From the NCBI GenBank assembly GCA_904066235.2, contig CAJFCV020000003.1:744001-808000 (forward strand): a DNA stretch of 64,000 bases. Direction: 5' to 3'. Positions 1 through 11,701 of the stretch are shown one piece after another (the first letter of the stretch is position 1; every line of letters starts with the position of its first letter). A program made the translations under genes and the position numbers. This stretch comes from Bursaphelenchus xylophilus (taxonomy: Eukaryota > Nematoda > Chromadorea > Rhabditida > Aphelenchoididae). The notes below the pieces were generated by a model. It saw only the letters and a list, made by a program, of their open reading frames with translations. It did not search any database and was not told the origin of the DNA.

Positions 1-2465
1 AAAAGAAGACCAGTCACAAAGAATTATCAAGACTATTTTGGCGATCACACTGCTCTACCAACTCCTCTATCCGCTGACTCATTTGGTCTGGCTCAATCGA
101 CTGATTTGCACATCCATCGCCGCCGCTTTTATTTATCTAAAGAGCGGATCATGGCTAGAACAACGCTCCCTTGTTTTTGTTGGCGACATTTCCTACTCGT
201 TGTACTTGATCCACTGGCCAGTCATCATATTTTGGAAGTTTATAGGACTATGGGAAGTCACAGGCCCTACAGTGCAGGGTGAGTAGCCTCAAAGAGTTTG
301 CGTAGAAAAAGATCAATTTCAGATGGGTTGATCATATTGCAAGGCTCCATGTTTCTCAGCTACCTCTTCGAAACCGGTTTTAAGAAACTCTTAGCCTCTG
401 TGGACAGCTGGATTCGGCTTATCAATCTTCTGCTCCTTCTCAATATTCTGCTCATCTCATCCGCCGCTGTAATGTATCTGAGGGTGCCAGAGAGCAGCCG
501 CGACAAAGTTAACGGGTCCAGCAGCGGCCTAAACATTACTGTTATGGACCAAACGTTGCAATTCTACGAGAACCGACACAAAATGAGCCTCAACCTCAGC
601 CGTGACAAAGTAATAACCTATAATAGTCAAGTCCAACAATTTATCAATGATTTTATACACGAATGCAATTTGAAATTGAGAAGGCAGGATCACCCACCAG
701 AGTTTTCGCACTCTCTGGTTTCTTGCCAAATCGAGGTACGTGAAGTGAATAAATGCCTGCAGTGTGACTACTACGCCTTTCCAAAAGTCCGTCGACTTTT
801 TTCAGTTCAGACGCAGCGGCACTGTGCTCATTATTTTGCCGATAGATTGAAATGAGCGTATCGCTAAGCAAGATTTATCACATGCGTTTTGCAGGGCACC
901 GGAACAAAAGAAATCGTAATTATCGGGAACAGTTTTGCGCGCGACCTCTTCTATGGTGTTTGGCCGCTAATGAAACACAATTTCAAGCGCCTTTCGATGT
1001 ACTGTTTATCGTGCGCAATTCCATACCTAATTAACAAGCAGACTGGTAAACGGAGACACGACTTCATCGGGCTGATAAAGCGCTGGGATAGGCCGATTGA
1101 CATCTTGATTGTCAGACATTCGTAGGTATAAGTTTTGCTTTTGTAATATCATTTATTTTTACAGATACTACCAATTCTTGCCAAACGTAAAGAACCTAGC
1201 ATGCAAAATATCTGATGTAAGTTTGACGACGCTTAAAAAATTACGCCAAACCACGTTTTAAAAATTTTGAAAACAGGCCGGGCCTAAATTTCATCAGACC
1301 GAGCTCAGGGCCTCGAGGTGCACACGGTAGCCATGTCTGTCTGTGCGAAACAAATGTGCACCTTGCACTGTGCAATTTGTTGCGTTTTGTACCATGCAAT
1401 AAGCCTTTCAAGGTCACTCGCATCCCGACTTTTTTGCACAGTGCAGGTGGCCGAAATCACTCCAACGACTTTTGCGAAGGACGATTTATTTTTCGCCCGA
1501 TTTCTTGCAAATGTGGCTCATATCTGTGACATTGTCGCACAGCTGTGACAACGAAAAAGCCGTCCATTCTTTTCTCCAACCCATTTTAAAAGATTTCTGA
1601 TGAATCAAGCGGCGACTTTTTGTAGCAAAATCTTCTTTTCAGCCCAAGTACCTCACGAACAAGATGCCATCCGAAATGCAATCGTTTTACGAAGAACTCA
1701 GTCCACTTGCCAAGCACATTGTTATCGGGTACGCGGATCATGAGAGCAATATGCAAATTCAAAAGCTGTCCAGTGCTTTAATGAGAAATCGTCTGGATCA
1801 TTTCAACTTTAATTATACAGTGAGCCCCCTGACTTCCTTACGATACGTGTCAGAAATTTAAACGTAATCTACATCCTCTTCAGGCAAGTCGACAGATCGC
1901 TTCAAGTGTAAACAAGGTAATTGGATCTGTACAGTGCACCAATTGCATCAAAGTCGATTACATGAAAGGTCTTTGTGACTTTACAACAGACACATGTTAC
2001 GGTGCAACAAAGGACGGGATTATGATTTGGTTAGATCCCGCACATGTAACCATCTACGGGGCTCTCTTAGAAGCCGATGTATTAGTTGACACATTGCATA
2101 AACAAAATTTACTGTGCTATGCCTATATGTATTTGATTTTTTTCTGCGGCATCGGTAAGGTGTGTCATCCGGAGGAGAAACAAGGAACGTCAAAAGAGGA
2201 GTTCGGTGACTGGAATAGACCCTTCGCTATCGGTTTTTTACACTTCGCCTTGATTTCGCAGAGAAGACAGAGAAAGGAAGCGCAAAACGAACTCTCTCGC
2301 CCCAAAAATTCCCCATTTCTTCTCCGTTTTTTTGTGGATTTTTGGCGAATTGACAATCCATTCACCCTTTTAGCTTATCTCAGTTTGGCGTGCAAGGTCC
2401 TCGATTGGTTTTGCCAAGTGCAAGGTCCTCAATTGGTTTGTAGCGCATGCCGACTTCAGCTTTGA
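1..2465 (+). CDS. OAC/NRF-6-type membrane acyltransferase with SGNH tail, copy 1 (5' end outside window)
   Basis: Acyltransferase-3 protein that probably transfers acyl groups to a glycan or lipid across a membrane. Exons seen: <1-278, 323-735, 895-1121, 1165-1216, 1643-1819, 1884-2465. The first exon piece ends in the family motif GDISYSLYLIHWPVI; the later exons form a luminal SGNH hydrolase-like domain with block I IIGNSFARDLFYG and the catalytic DxxH block WLDPAHVTIYGA. It is almost identical to the complete gene at 8080-11701, with base 1 matching 9629. Odd: the stop used by copy 2 (TGA) is TGC here at 2115-2117, so the frame stays open to 2465 and adds about 116 residues encoded by dispersed-repeat sequence. 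Intron 5 also carries about 230 bp absent from copy 2. It could be a functional variant or an early pseudogene; expression is unknown. Confidence 0.85.
798..852 (+). mobile_element. Truncated MITE-1A (3' end only)
   Basis: In the intron before the GNS exon. Only the last ~50 bp of the element remain, ending in a degenerate CTCATTATTTTGCCGATAGA terminus. The same intron of copy 2 holds the full-length element (10503-10648), so this copy lost the 5' two thirds after the duplication, or the element is being eroded. Confidence 0.75.
1345..1590. repeat. Dispersed repeat R2 (GCACCTTGCACTGTGCAA type)
   Basis: Contains the recurrent phrases TTGCACTGTGCAATTTGTTG and ATCACTCCAACGACTTT. Related copies are near 12.1 and 12.4, 15.2, 31.6, 49.5, 50.4 and 52.2 kb. 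It is absent from the matching intron of acyltransferase copy 2. Confidence 0.6.
2160..2375. repeat. Dispersed repeat R5, read through by acyltransferase copy 1
   Basis: About 210 bp beginning near TCATCCGGAGGAGAAACAAG and ending near TTTTTGGCGAATTGACAATC. Related copies lie at 11745-11960, 17570-17760 and 56290-56460. In copy 1 of the acyltransferase it is in frame after the lost stop codon. Confidence 0.7.
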
Positions 2466-4857
2466 AGCTGGGCGCGGCCATGATTCGGTCCGAACAGTGC
2501 ACCTGACGAATTGTGCACCTGGTCTTCTCCTGCATTCTCTTGTTCGCATCCAATAGTCCTTTCTTGGTCGACTTCTTGGGCTTGGAGATCTTCCTTTTAT
2601 TCTGGCAGGCTTGTCGAGGGCATTGCAATGCCCCGCCACACAGGGCACACTTCGCCATGGCTTGGCTTCTTGCCGCTTTTTGGGCCTTTATATAGGCTTT
2701 TTGGATCGAAATTTGCATATTCGATCCTGTGTCTTTGACTTTTTTGTCTTTGACCTTTTCCCTTTCTTCGTTCATTGCTAATGAACTCTATCCGATTCAA
2801 CCAGTTGTTATCCTCCTTCCACCGTAGGCGAGGCGTTTGGGAGGATGTACTGCCCGTTTAACCCTTCCTGGGGATGGCCAGGTAAGATTCCGACTCTTCT
2901 TTCTCTAGTCGGGCTTGTACTGTTCCCTTGAGCTGGTTGTAGTGGAAGTTCTCTTCCCCCTTCATTCTCCAACTCAGACTCATTTTGACGGTTTCCTTCT
3001 GCGTTTTCTCCACCTCCTTCTCCTCCTCCTCCACCGTATCCTAGAGAAATAAGCGGTGGATCCTGTGGAGAGGTAGAAGGCATCAAAATTCGGTGACGCA
3101 GTTGGTCCAAATGCTTTTTCGCTTTTTTCAGCGTTTGCCTCTTATAAAAAGCAGGCTCAAAGGGGGGTCTGTCCTAGAAATTGACCCCCACTTTTTTTTG
3201 TCTTAACTGATGACATGTAGGATGCTAAAGAACTTGGTGAATTTTTTTCGAAAAATTCGTCTTCATGACCGAGATATGACGTATTTATTGAATTTCGCAT
3301 AATGTAATATATTGTACTGATTTATCGCCGAAATATCTCAGAACTGAGTATATATACGTTATTGGCCATGCTGAACAACTTTGTAATTGACCCGAAGTTT
3401 GTCAGGTTACTGTAACATACCGTAACGCCAATGCTCAGTCAAAAAATCTCGATTTTCTCGATTTTTTTCAATAATTTTCTCGGAATTTTTTTCATTTTTG
3501 GAATCAGCATCAAATTCTGCATCGGAAAGGCTATATGCGCATCTCCAGATAGGTGTACAAAAATGTCGTGGCGCAACCGGTAGTGGGTCGGACTACCATT
3601 TCAAAAGGTCCCGGGTTTGAATCCGGGTGGAAGCAAAAATGCTCAAACGCGCTGGAAATTGTCCCAAAACAGTTGTAATGTATTGGAACTGTGATAAATA
3701 ATAAATAATAATTAACATTTTCCCCTAAAAAGGCTAAATTTTGGATTTTACAAAATTTTTGAAAATCATGATTTTTGTGGGCCCAAATCTGCCGAAGAAA
3801 TGAAAATTTTTTGTTAGCGATTTTTTTGTTTAGAAACAACACAGGGCACATAGAAAGACTATTCCTCAGAGGATTTCGCTCTATTTTGCCCAAAACACTA
3901 AAAAGTTGCACTTTTTTGTTTTAATCGGAGAGCCCAGCCAATGTTGGATTTTTTGAGCCTAAAACGAAAAAAATCAAATGAGCCAGTTTCGAGATAGAAA
4001 ATCTCTTCATTTTGCGAAATATTTCGCCTTTCCTCTGACTTCATCCAAAAAAACCGTCATTGAGACGGATTTTTGGACACTTTCATAAGCGGGAACAGAA
4101 TGCCAACTTTTGTGTTGGAAGAGAACCCTTTGAGCGCAAAATCTTGACGTCCGCCGATTAAGATGATTCGCAAGTTTTCCACATGCGAGGGGCCGCAGGC
4201 CCCGAGCCTTTTGTAAAATTACAAAACAAAATAAAAAGCAAGAGTTAAAACACCAAGTAAAAGTTCCAGAAATAGGGGGGGGGCCGAAGGGACCCCCTTA
4301 TTTCTGGTTTCTTCCTAATTTGCCGTCCCTCAAATTAAAACCCCTTGAAAGCACTGATAAAGCGAAGAGAAATATTACATTGTATTTCCTCGCATTAAAA
4401 ATCTGCCGACGAATTTGGCTGTAATTTCGCTTTCAACGGCAGCGTAACGGCGTAGCGAGGGAGAAAACGCGACCTACTAACCCGCACTTTACCGTCTTCC
4501 GGTTTGAATAAGATGCCGTAGATATAATAATTCATGCGTATTCCGGCAGATGGTGATGTCAACTTCAAGCCTTTCGCACACGCACAATCAGATTGAGATT
4601 AAAAATTCCGACTTTTCGCGGAAATTTTATCCACGCTTTTAGCGAAGACAATCATTTCATGTTTATCTCGGCTCTCTGGGGAACATTTTCCTCTAACGCG
4701 ATTGTTGGGAGCTTGTCGGAAATTTAAGTTTTTTGAAAGGATTATTTAAATTTGTGGCGGATTTCATTAAAATCTGAGCGTCGAACTTGGGGACTTCCTC
4801 TGTAAGCCGCAAAGTGCTGCAAAACGCGTTTTAAGAAGCAGTAAACAGAAGCGAAAC
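2466..4857. other. Intergenic stretch between acyltransferase copy 1 and the DUF273 gene
   Basis: No protein gene recognised. It holds dispersed-repeat pieces, a tRNA-like element at 3566-3634, a GC hairpin near 4190-4205 and a strong hairpin at 4265-4308 whose arms read CCAGAAATAGGGGG and CCCCCTTATTTCTGG. About 50 bp before the next gene is a short copy of repeat R4 (ATTTCATTAAAATCTGAGCG). Confidence 0.5.
3566..3634 (+). repeat. tRNA-derived (SINE-like) sequence
   Basis: A-box-like TGGCGCAACCGG and a B box GGTTTGAATCC inside a perfect T-arm CCCGG/CCGGG. The acceptor stem does not pair, so a working tRNA is unlikely. About 150 bp upstream is CTGTAACATACCGTAA, also present beside the tRNA-like parts of the foldback element at 59420-61246, so the two are probably related. 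Confidence 0.6.
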
Positions 4858-6880
4858 ATGTTTTCGAGAACTCTACTACCTCGGACCCGCAATCTGAATC
4901 TGCGGACGGTACTGCTCGTAATTGTTGCATGCTTCGTTGCCTATCGATTTCTAGGCGTCGGCGCCAAAAGTTCAGAGAAAGGGTCTGGGATCCTAACCCG
5001 AGACATCACCCTCAACCGTGATGAGTACGGAAGTAAGTTTTCAACAAGTCTTCTACTCAAAATCTATGAGAGTAAGGAACGGATAGTTTTCAGAAAAGAA
5101 CGTCCACATTGTTGTGATACAAGCCGACTTAAAGCAGTCCCGACAATACGCTCTGCCACAGGCAACACTGCGGTGCTACAGCGCCTTCCACAACTACACG
5201 TTGGCGGCGATAAATTTCGCGGAACATGTGGAATATGCGGAGAAATGTCCGGGAGAAATTGTAAGCCACCTATGTTTTATGAGTTTGAACACACGATGAA
5301 AATTATGTGGATTCGTCGCGTCCTGAAATTTTCATTGCAGGAAATTGTCACATTTTGCCAACTTTCGACCTAAAAATCTCGGTTGTTTCTGCAAAGCGCG
5401 GGCTAGGAATCACGCATATGCCTTAGAACAAAATAATCTAAATTTGTGCCTAGTTTCATCAGAAACCGGGGAATGTCTTCCCCGGCACTAATAGCTTTTA
5501 TTTTTGGAAAATATTTGTTGAATGTCAGGCACGTATGTCAAAAAACCATACAGTTAAAATTTTCACGGGAGCCGGGAGCCGGAGCCGCAAACTTGGCCTC
5601 GGCTCCGGCTCTGGGAGCTGTTATAAAAGCCGAATTTCTTCCAGTTTGTCTTCCGTCGGCACTGCGCACTCTCCCATTACATGGAAAATCATCCCGAGGC
5701 GGAATGGCTGCTCTTCCTGGACGCTGACATAGGTGTTGTAAACCCGAACCATTTGATAGAAGAGTACCTCAAACATGAGAGTGACCTCACGTTTTATACT
5801 CGAGCCTTCAACTACGAAGTGATGGCTGGAGTCTATATTGTCAAGAATAATAATTTTTCAAGACAATTTTTGATGAAATGGAGTAGGTATGAAGTCCTCC
5901 AGCCGAAAGCCGTCCCCGGAAGCGATAATGGAGCAATTCATGTGAGCCATTTAAAAAAGAATTGTTTTTTAGCCGTTATAGACGTGTGTATGCTCATTAT
6001 TTTCCCCTGATAAACCAAAGCAAAGCACGTTCAAAATGGTTGTTTTTCAGAAAGTCCTCCTTGACGAGTTTGCTTCGAAGGCTTCAAAATCGGAGGCATC
6101 GGTTTGCCAGCACCTCTGGGAGAAGTCGAAGAAAATAACGGATATTTTCGTCTTCGAATCCTGCGTCCGCTCGATCCTGGGCTTCCGAAGTCGGCTGGAA
6201 AGCGCGGAAGGAAGCGCCACGATTCTCTTCAACCATGGAGATTATTTGGCGAGGGATGGCTGGATGAGTGGGAATGCATGGAGCGATCAGGACTTCCTTT
6301 TCCATGGATGGCAAGAAAAGTGAGTCTCTGAGCAAGGTCATTGCCCAAGTTGTACACGGCCAAAAGACATTTGCTATTAGCCTGTCGGGAAAATAATGAG
6401 TACTGTGTCGCATCGGAAATCGTATCGCCGTTGAGAAAAACAAATTGTATCGTGGCAAAATCGGCGATTGGCGTAGCGATATTGGCACATTATTTTCCCG
6501 ACAGACTGATAGCATCTTTATAAAATGCATGGACACAAATGTCCATGCACTTTATGAAAATTCCAGTAGATCCCCTAAGGAAGCCAAGGGAGTTTTTAAG
6601 CCAATTTTATTCCGCATTACTGACTTGCAGACGTCGCAATCGGCTCCATGTTTTCGCAGGATGGAAGTCACCGTTTGCAGTCGAAAGATTTCCGACCGAC
6701 AAATGCCTGGAAAAAGATGCCGGAAAATTTTGGGCTTACCATGAGAATATGTATCGAACTGGAGACCACGTACCGAACATACTAACTGATCTGACAAACG
6801 CTGGCTATATTGAACACCTCCGACGGTTGGAAGAGGTGGCAAAACAGCGGGTAGAGCTATTCAAAAACCATCTCGATTAG
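4858..6880 (+). CDS. DUF273 family glycosyltransferase-like type II membrane protein
   Basis: Exons 4858-5032, 5094-5260, 5645-5941, 6051-6319, 6631-6880; 385 aa, all phases agree. Residues ~16-33 (VLLVIVACFVAYRFLG, within this span) form a single signal anchor, so a Golgi or ER luminal enzyme is likely. Next come the block VHIVVIQADLKQSRQYALP, then CYSAFHNYTLAAINFAEH, then FLDADIGVVNPNHLIEEY with a DxD motif that in GT-A enzymes binds metal and nucleotide sugar. A C-terminal KCLEKDAGKFWAYHENMY block follows. This order matches nematode DUF273 proteins, whose substrates I do not know. Intron 2 carries GGAGCC-type repeat sequence and intron 4 a full MITE. The gene lies between the two near-identical acyltransferase copies. 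Confidence 0.85.
5560..5640. repeat. GGAGCC/CGGCTC simple-repeat element fragment
   Basis: Runs of GGGAGCC/GGAGCC then CGGCTC inside intron 2 of the DUF273 gene. It resembles the arms of the complete element at 46821-47244. Confidence 0.6.
6375..6512 (+). mobile_element. MITE-1A, full length, in DUF273 intron 4
   Basis: Bounded by TATTAGCCTGTCGGGAAAAT and ATTTTCCCGACAGACTGATA, which are inverted copies flanked by TA. Confidence 0.85.
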
Positions 6881-8079
6881 AGAATTTATTGACATGTGTA
6901 GTACATAAAGTATCACAATCACGTGTGGTTTATTGCACTTCTTGCGTATAAAGGGAAGTTTCTTACGATTATCTATAACCTATTTGGATTGGTTTAACAA
7001 ATGCTTGTAGTTACATTTCGTTGATAAATAAGAGTTTTACGTCAATAAACGCTTAATTTTTTACCTTTCAAAGGTGTGTAAATACGATTTTGGCCGAGGG
7101 GTTAGGAGAAGTCTTCCACTGTTATTTCGACGACGTCCTAACTGCTAGTAGGGATTCAGCAACTCATCTTCAGGACCTCGAAAAGCTATTCCAGAACCCC
7201 GCGCAGCAAACTTAAAACTTAAGCCTATGAAATGCCAATTTTTTGTGACGAGTTTGAATTTTTGGGTCATTGTTTGACCCCTCAGGGTATAAAAAAAATA
7301 ATAAGAAAGTCAGTGACATGTTAGCGACTCCAGTTCCAAAAAACCTAAAAGAATTGGAGCGGGCCATTGGTTTTTTCAATTTTTATCGAAAATTCGTACA
7401 AAATTTCTCGGATATCATCAATCCAATGCGTACGGCTCTAAAAAACACGAGACGAGTCAATAAGTAACCGGAGACAAACAATAAATCAAGCTTTTACAAC
7501 GATCAAAGCCCTCTGAATAATCAATTTTTATGTTGTTTTATGGCCACGCCAGAATGTAAAAAAAACTGGTCAAGGACACGCTAGAACAGCTGAGGTGAAA
7601 GCTTCTAGCCGCTATACTCACCGGACACCGCACTTTCAGATTAACACTCGCTTCAACCAATGAGACCCGACCTGAGGCAACAACGTTTCGCTGAATACAA
7701 AAATGTCAAAAATTGGTCCGATGACTGAATTCGTTTTCACTGATGGTATAATAATTAAATAAACTTTAATGTAATATTTTTTGTTTTGATGAAGATTGTC
7801 GACCCAAGAAAACGGCGGAGTCATACTTTTAGAACTAATAAAGTATAGATATAAGAATTATGTAATTTGCCGTTTTCCCTGGTTACCCTGTGTAGACTTC
7901 ATCTCCGAATCCCAAACGCAGGGAGTCTCGACATGTTTTGCGGAGATATTCAGAAGGCTTGCTTCATTAAAAAAGATAAAATCAGGATATTGAAAGATTA
8001 GATGTCGTTAAATTCAAAAAACGACCTGAGGATCTAATTGGAAGATATTTGTAGACGACTTCTGCGCAATTTTAAGGGA
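6881..8079. other. Intergenic: gypsy relic and one mariner-like terminus
   Basis: Besides the retroelement fragment, 7817-7842 ends in AGTCATACTTTTAGAACTAA, similar to the ends of the palindromic element at 18215-18367. Nothing else recognised. Confidence 0.5.
7088..7467 (+). pseudogene. Ty3/gypsy retrotransposon pol (reverse transcriptase) relic
   Basis: Translated pieces in more than one frame match the reverse transcriptase palm of gypsy elements: a YFDD active-site-like box near 7120, a KCQFF segment near 7230, and PKNLKELERAIGFFNFYRKF near 7345-7400, which corresponds to the end of the RT domain. Stops and frame breaks separate the pieces, and no LTRs, gag or integrase are seen. It is a dead fragment. 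Confidence 0.8.
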
Positions 8080-11000
8080 ATGGAGCTGGATATTCAAGGA
8101 CTTAGATGTGTTGCTGTCATTTACGTTGTCTTGTTTCATTTATGGCCAAGGACCTTTAAAAATGGTTATCTCGGAGTTGACATGTAGGTTTTGCACTTAA
8201 AATAAATAGCCATAGATGACCGTCTGGCATGTGTGCCAAATTTAAAGAAAATCTGAACATTCATGATGCCTAACCCAAACGATTTATTTTGCAGATTCTT
8301 TGTCATCTCCGGCTACCTTATGCATCACATCCTCAGCTCAAAAGAGCTCTCGTCGCACGCAGTCGCGAAATTTTACTTCCGCCGCATCCGACGCATTGCC
8401 CCGCCGTACATTGTTCTTCTGACTTTGACAGTTGTAGCGGCCAACGTCGTCTTTTCGATACTAGAATTCTCTAAAGTTTTGGATGAATTACTAGCGGCTG
8501 CAACCTTCACCTCCAACATTTTTAAGCTTCCCGCGCAAGGGTATTTCGCAATCAACAATGAGTACCCTTTGTTTCTGCATACATGGTCGTTGTCTGTCGA
8601 GTTTCAGTTCTACTTGATTGTTCCATTCATCTACTTGGTGTATTGCCGGCTACGGGCAATACAAAGGCATGTAGCGATCGGATTTTTGGTTTGCCTGGCT
8701 GCGCTTAGCTTTGCGTATCAAGTGGCAAATGGAAGTCGTAGGTTAATCACGGTTTTCTCAGAGGTTTTTTTAATTTTCTCAGAGGTCCCAGACGTTAATT
8801 TAAGGCCGAATTAGCCTAATTACAACAAAACAACTCTATAACGAAAGTCTGTTGGGAAATTATGAGTACGATTTCGCTTCATCAATTGCGCCGCTGAAGT
8901 CAAAAGAAATTTGGTTTTTCTGCGACACATTTCATTTTCTCGGCGGCGATTTTGATGCAACTTAGTCCCCATTATTTTCCCGAGAGACTAATATCGAGAA
9001 TATTAAAATTTTACCAAAAAATTCTTTTTTCCAAGTCCCGAAGCGAAAATATTAAACGGTATCGTTGACCCGAAGTGTCGTTGACCCGAGTTGTCGTTGA
9101 CCCGAGTAGTCGCGACCCGAGTTGTCCCTGACCCGAAATGTCGTAGCGCCGTTTTGTCGCGCCCCGTACCGTGCATAAATACCCTCAATCTTGCACCGTG
9201 CGTTGAAATATCGCTCCGACAGAAACAATTTTTGGCTAACGATAAGTCGCAGCGTCGGTGCGAATTTCCGCAGTGCAAAGGTATAGAAAGAAGTTCAAAA
9301 TGCACTGTGATCCGTTGTCATTATTTTACCGAGAGGTTGGAAGAGCGTTGTGAACAGGCAATTTTTATATATTTTCAGGCAGTACTAACATCGCGCACAT
9401 GAGTCTGCTCTCCCGCATCTGGCAGTTCCTTTTTGGGTTCCTGGCCAACGCATTGAAGTCAACGGACAAAATGGAAACTTATGCGGAGTTGCCAACTGAC
9501 GAGCTAGGTGCTGCTCCTTCAGCGATTAGCCGTAAAAAAGAAGACCACTCACAAAGAGTTGTCAAGACCATTTTGGCGGTCACATTGCCCTTCCGCGAGA
9601 AAGGTGCTCCTTCAGCGATTAGACATCAAAAAGAAGACCAGTCACAAAGAATTATCAAGACTATTTTGGCGATCACACTGCTCTACCAACTCCTCTATCC
9701 GCTGACTCATTTGGTATGGCTCAATCGACTGATTTGCATATCCACCGCCGCCGCTTTTATTTGTCTAAAGAGCGGATCATGGCTAGAACAACGCTCCCTT
9801 GTTTTTGTCGGCGACATTTCCTACTCGTTGTACTTGATCCACTGGCCAGTCATCATATTTTGGAAGTTTATGGGACTATGGGAAGTCACAGGCCCTACAG
9901 TGCAGGGTGAGTAGCCTCAAAGAGTTTGCAAATAAAAAAGATCAATTTCAGATGGGTTGATCATATTGCAAGGCTCCATGTTTCTCAGCTACCTCTTCGA
10001 AACCGGTTTTAAGAAACTCTTAGCCTCTGTGGACGGCTGGATTCGGCTTACCAAACTTCTCCTCCTCCTCAATATTCTGCTCATCTCGTCCGCCGCTGTA
10101 ATGTATCTGAGGGTGCCAGAGAGCAGCCGCGACAAAGTTAACGGGTCCAGCAGCGGCCTAAACATGACTGTTATGGACCAAACGTTGCAATTCTACGAGA
10201 ACCGACACAAAATGAGCCTCAACCTCAGCCGTGACAAAGTAATAACCTATAATAGTCAAGTCCAACAATTTATCAATGATTTTATACACGAATGCAATTT
10301 GAAATTGAGAAGGCAGGATCACCCACCAGAGTTTTCGCGCTCTCTGATTTCTTGCCAAATCGAGGTACGTGAAGTGAATAAATGCCTGCAGTGTGACTAC
10401 TACGCCTTTCCAAAAGTCCGTCAACTTAATGTCGCAAGCTTTTCACTGTGCGGAAAGCACTCTATCTTTTGCAGTACAATTCTCCGGCGCATTTTATTAT
10501 AGTATCAGTCTGTCGGGAAAATAACGAGCACTCTCTCACATTGAAAATCGCATTGCCGCCGATAAAATTAATTGTGTTACGACAAAATCAAATTGCTTTT
10601 AACTTCAGACGCAGCGACACTGTGCTCATTATTTTCCCGATAGATTTAAAAAAAGGTTAAACAAAATTTATCACATGCGTTTTGCAGGGCACCGGAACAA
10701 AAGAAATCGTAATTATCGGGAACAGTTTTGCGCGCGACCTCTTCTACGGTGTTTGGCCGCTAATGAAACACAATTTCAAGCGCCTTTCGATGTACTGTTT
10801 ATCGTGCGCAATTCCATACGCAATCGACAAGCAGACTGGTCAACGAAGGCACGACTTCATCGGGCTGATAAAGCGCTGGGATAGGCCGATTGACATCTTG
10901 ATTGTCAGACATTCGTAGGTATAACTTTTGCTTTTGTAATAGCATTTATTTTTACAGATACTACCAATTCTTGCCAAACCGAAAGAACCCAGCATGCAAA

Positions 11001-11701
11001 AAAATTGATGTAAGTTTGACGACGCTTAAAAAATTACGCCAAACCACTGGGCCACGTTTTAAAAATGTTTACGGGCCGGGCCTAAATTTCATCAGACCGA
11101 GCTCAGGGCCTCGAGGTGCACACGGTAGCCATGTCTGTCTGTGCGAAACAAATGTGCACCTTGCACTGTGTAAGAGATTTCTGATGAATCAAGCGGCGAT
11201 TTTTTGTAGCAAAATCTTCTTTTCAGCGCAAGTACCTCACGAACAAGATGCCATCCGAAATGCAATCGTTTTACGAAGAACTCAGTCCACTTGTCAAGCA
11301 CATTGTTATCGGGTACGCGGATCATGAGAGCAATATGCAAATTCAAAAGCTGTCCAGTGCTTTAATGAGAAATCGTCTGGATCATTTCAACTTTAATTAT
11401 ACTGTAAGTCCCCTGACTTCCTTACGATAGGTGTCAGAAATTTAAACGTAATTTACATCCTCTTCAGGCAAGTCGACAGATCGCTTCAAGTGTAAACAAG
11501 GTAATTGGATCTGTACAGTGCACCAATTGCATCAAAGTCGATTACATGAAAGGTCTTTGTGACTTTACAACAGACACATGTTACGGTGCAACAAAGGACG
11601 GGATTATGATTTGGTTAGATCCCGCACATGTAACCATCTACGGGGCTCTCTTAGAAGCCGATGTATTAGTTGACACATTGCATAAACAAAATTTACTGTG
11701 A
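8080..11701 (+). CDS. OAC/NRF-6-type membrane acyltransferase with SGNH tail, copy 2 (complete)
   Basis: Exons 8080-8183, 8295-8734, 9379-9906, 9952-10364, 10688-10914, 10958-11009, 11227-11403, 11468-11701; 724 aa. The start MELDIQGLRCVAVIYVVLFH carries the conserved R and H of Acyltransferase-3. DIFFVISGYLMHH, FYFRRIRRIAPPY, HTWSLSVEFQFYLIVP and GDISYSLYLIHWPVI follow, and several membrane helices are evident. The C-terminal third is SGNH-like with IIGNSFARDLFYG and the DxxH block LDPAHVTIYG, so catalytic residues are present. TTTTAAG lies three bases before the ATG, a likely trans-splice acceptor. Exon 3 holds an in-frame 93-bp tandem duplication in a linker. It probably O-acylates glycans or lipids; the substrate is unknown. 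Confidence 0.92.
8846..8993 (+). mobile_element. MITE-1A in acyltransferase copy 2, intron 2
   Basis: Degenerate copy with AGTCTGTTGGGAAATTATGA at one end and ATTATTTTCCCGAGAGACTA at the other. Confidence 0.8.
9060..9160. repeat. Short tandem repeat, ~15-16 bp unit (GACCCGAGTTGTCGTT)
   Basis: About five degenerate units in intron 2 of copy 2. Similar GACCCGAA/TCGGGTC wording recurs near 13.1 and 35.4 kb within repeat R6. Confidence 0.7.
9514..9692 (+). repeat. In-frame 93-bp tandem duplication within acyltransferase copy 2
   Basis: CTCCTTCAGCGATTAG occurs at 9514 and again at 9607. Both 31-codon units encode related APSAI..KKEDxSQR..KTILA.TL segments between two membrane helices. Copy 1 starts inside the second unit, so its state is unknown. 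Confidence 0.85.
10503..10648 (+). mobile_element. MITE-1A, full length, in acyltransferase copy 2 intron 4
   Basis: TATCAGTCTGTCGGGAAAAT start and TTTTCCCGATAGATTTA end. The matching intron of copy 1 keeps only a remnant at 798-852. Confidence 0.85.

Noticed and set aside
3566..3634. Functional tRNA gene
   Set aside because: A and B boxes are present but the acceptor stem does not pair and there is no clear anticodon stem; kept as a tRNA-derived repeat.
4190..4308. Bacterial-type terminator or retron-like hairpins
   Set aside because: Strong hairpins exist, but nothing nearby is prokaryotic; more likely a repeat or a local palindrome.
5446..5732. Extra coding exon in DUF273 intron 2
   Set aside because: The frame comes from GGAGCC-type repeats; the joined exons give a continuous DUF273 protein without it.
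7088..7467. Active LTR retrotransposon
   Set aside because: Only broken RT pieces in several frames; no LTR, gag, protease or integrase.
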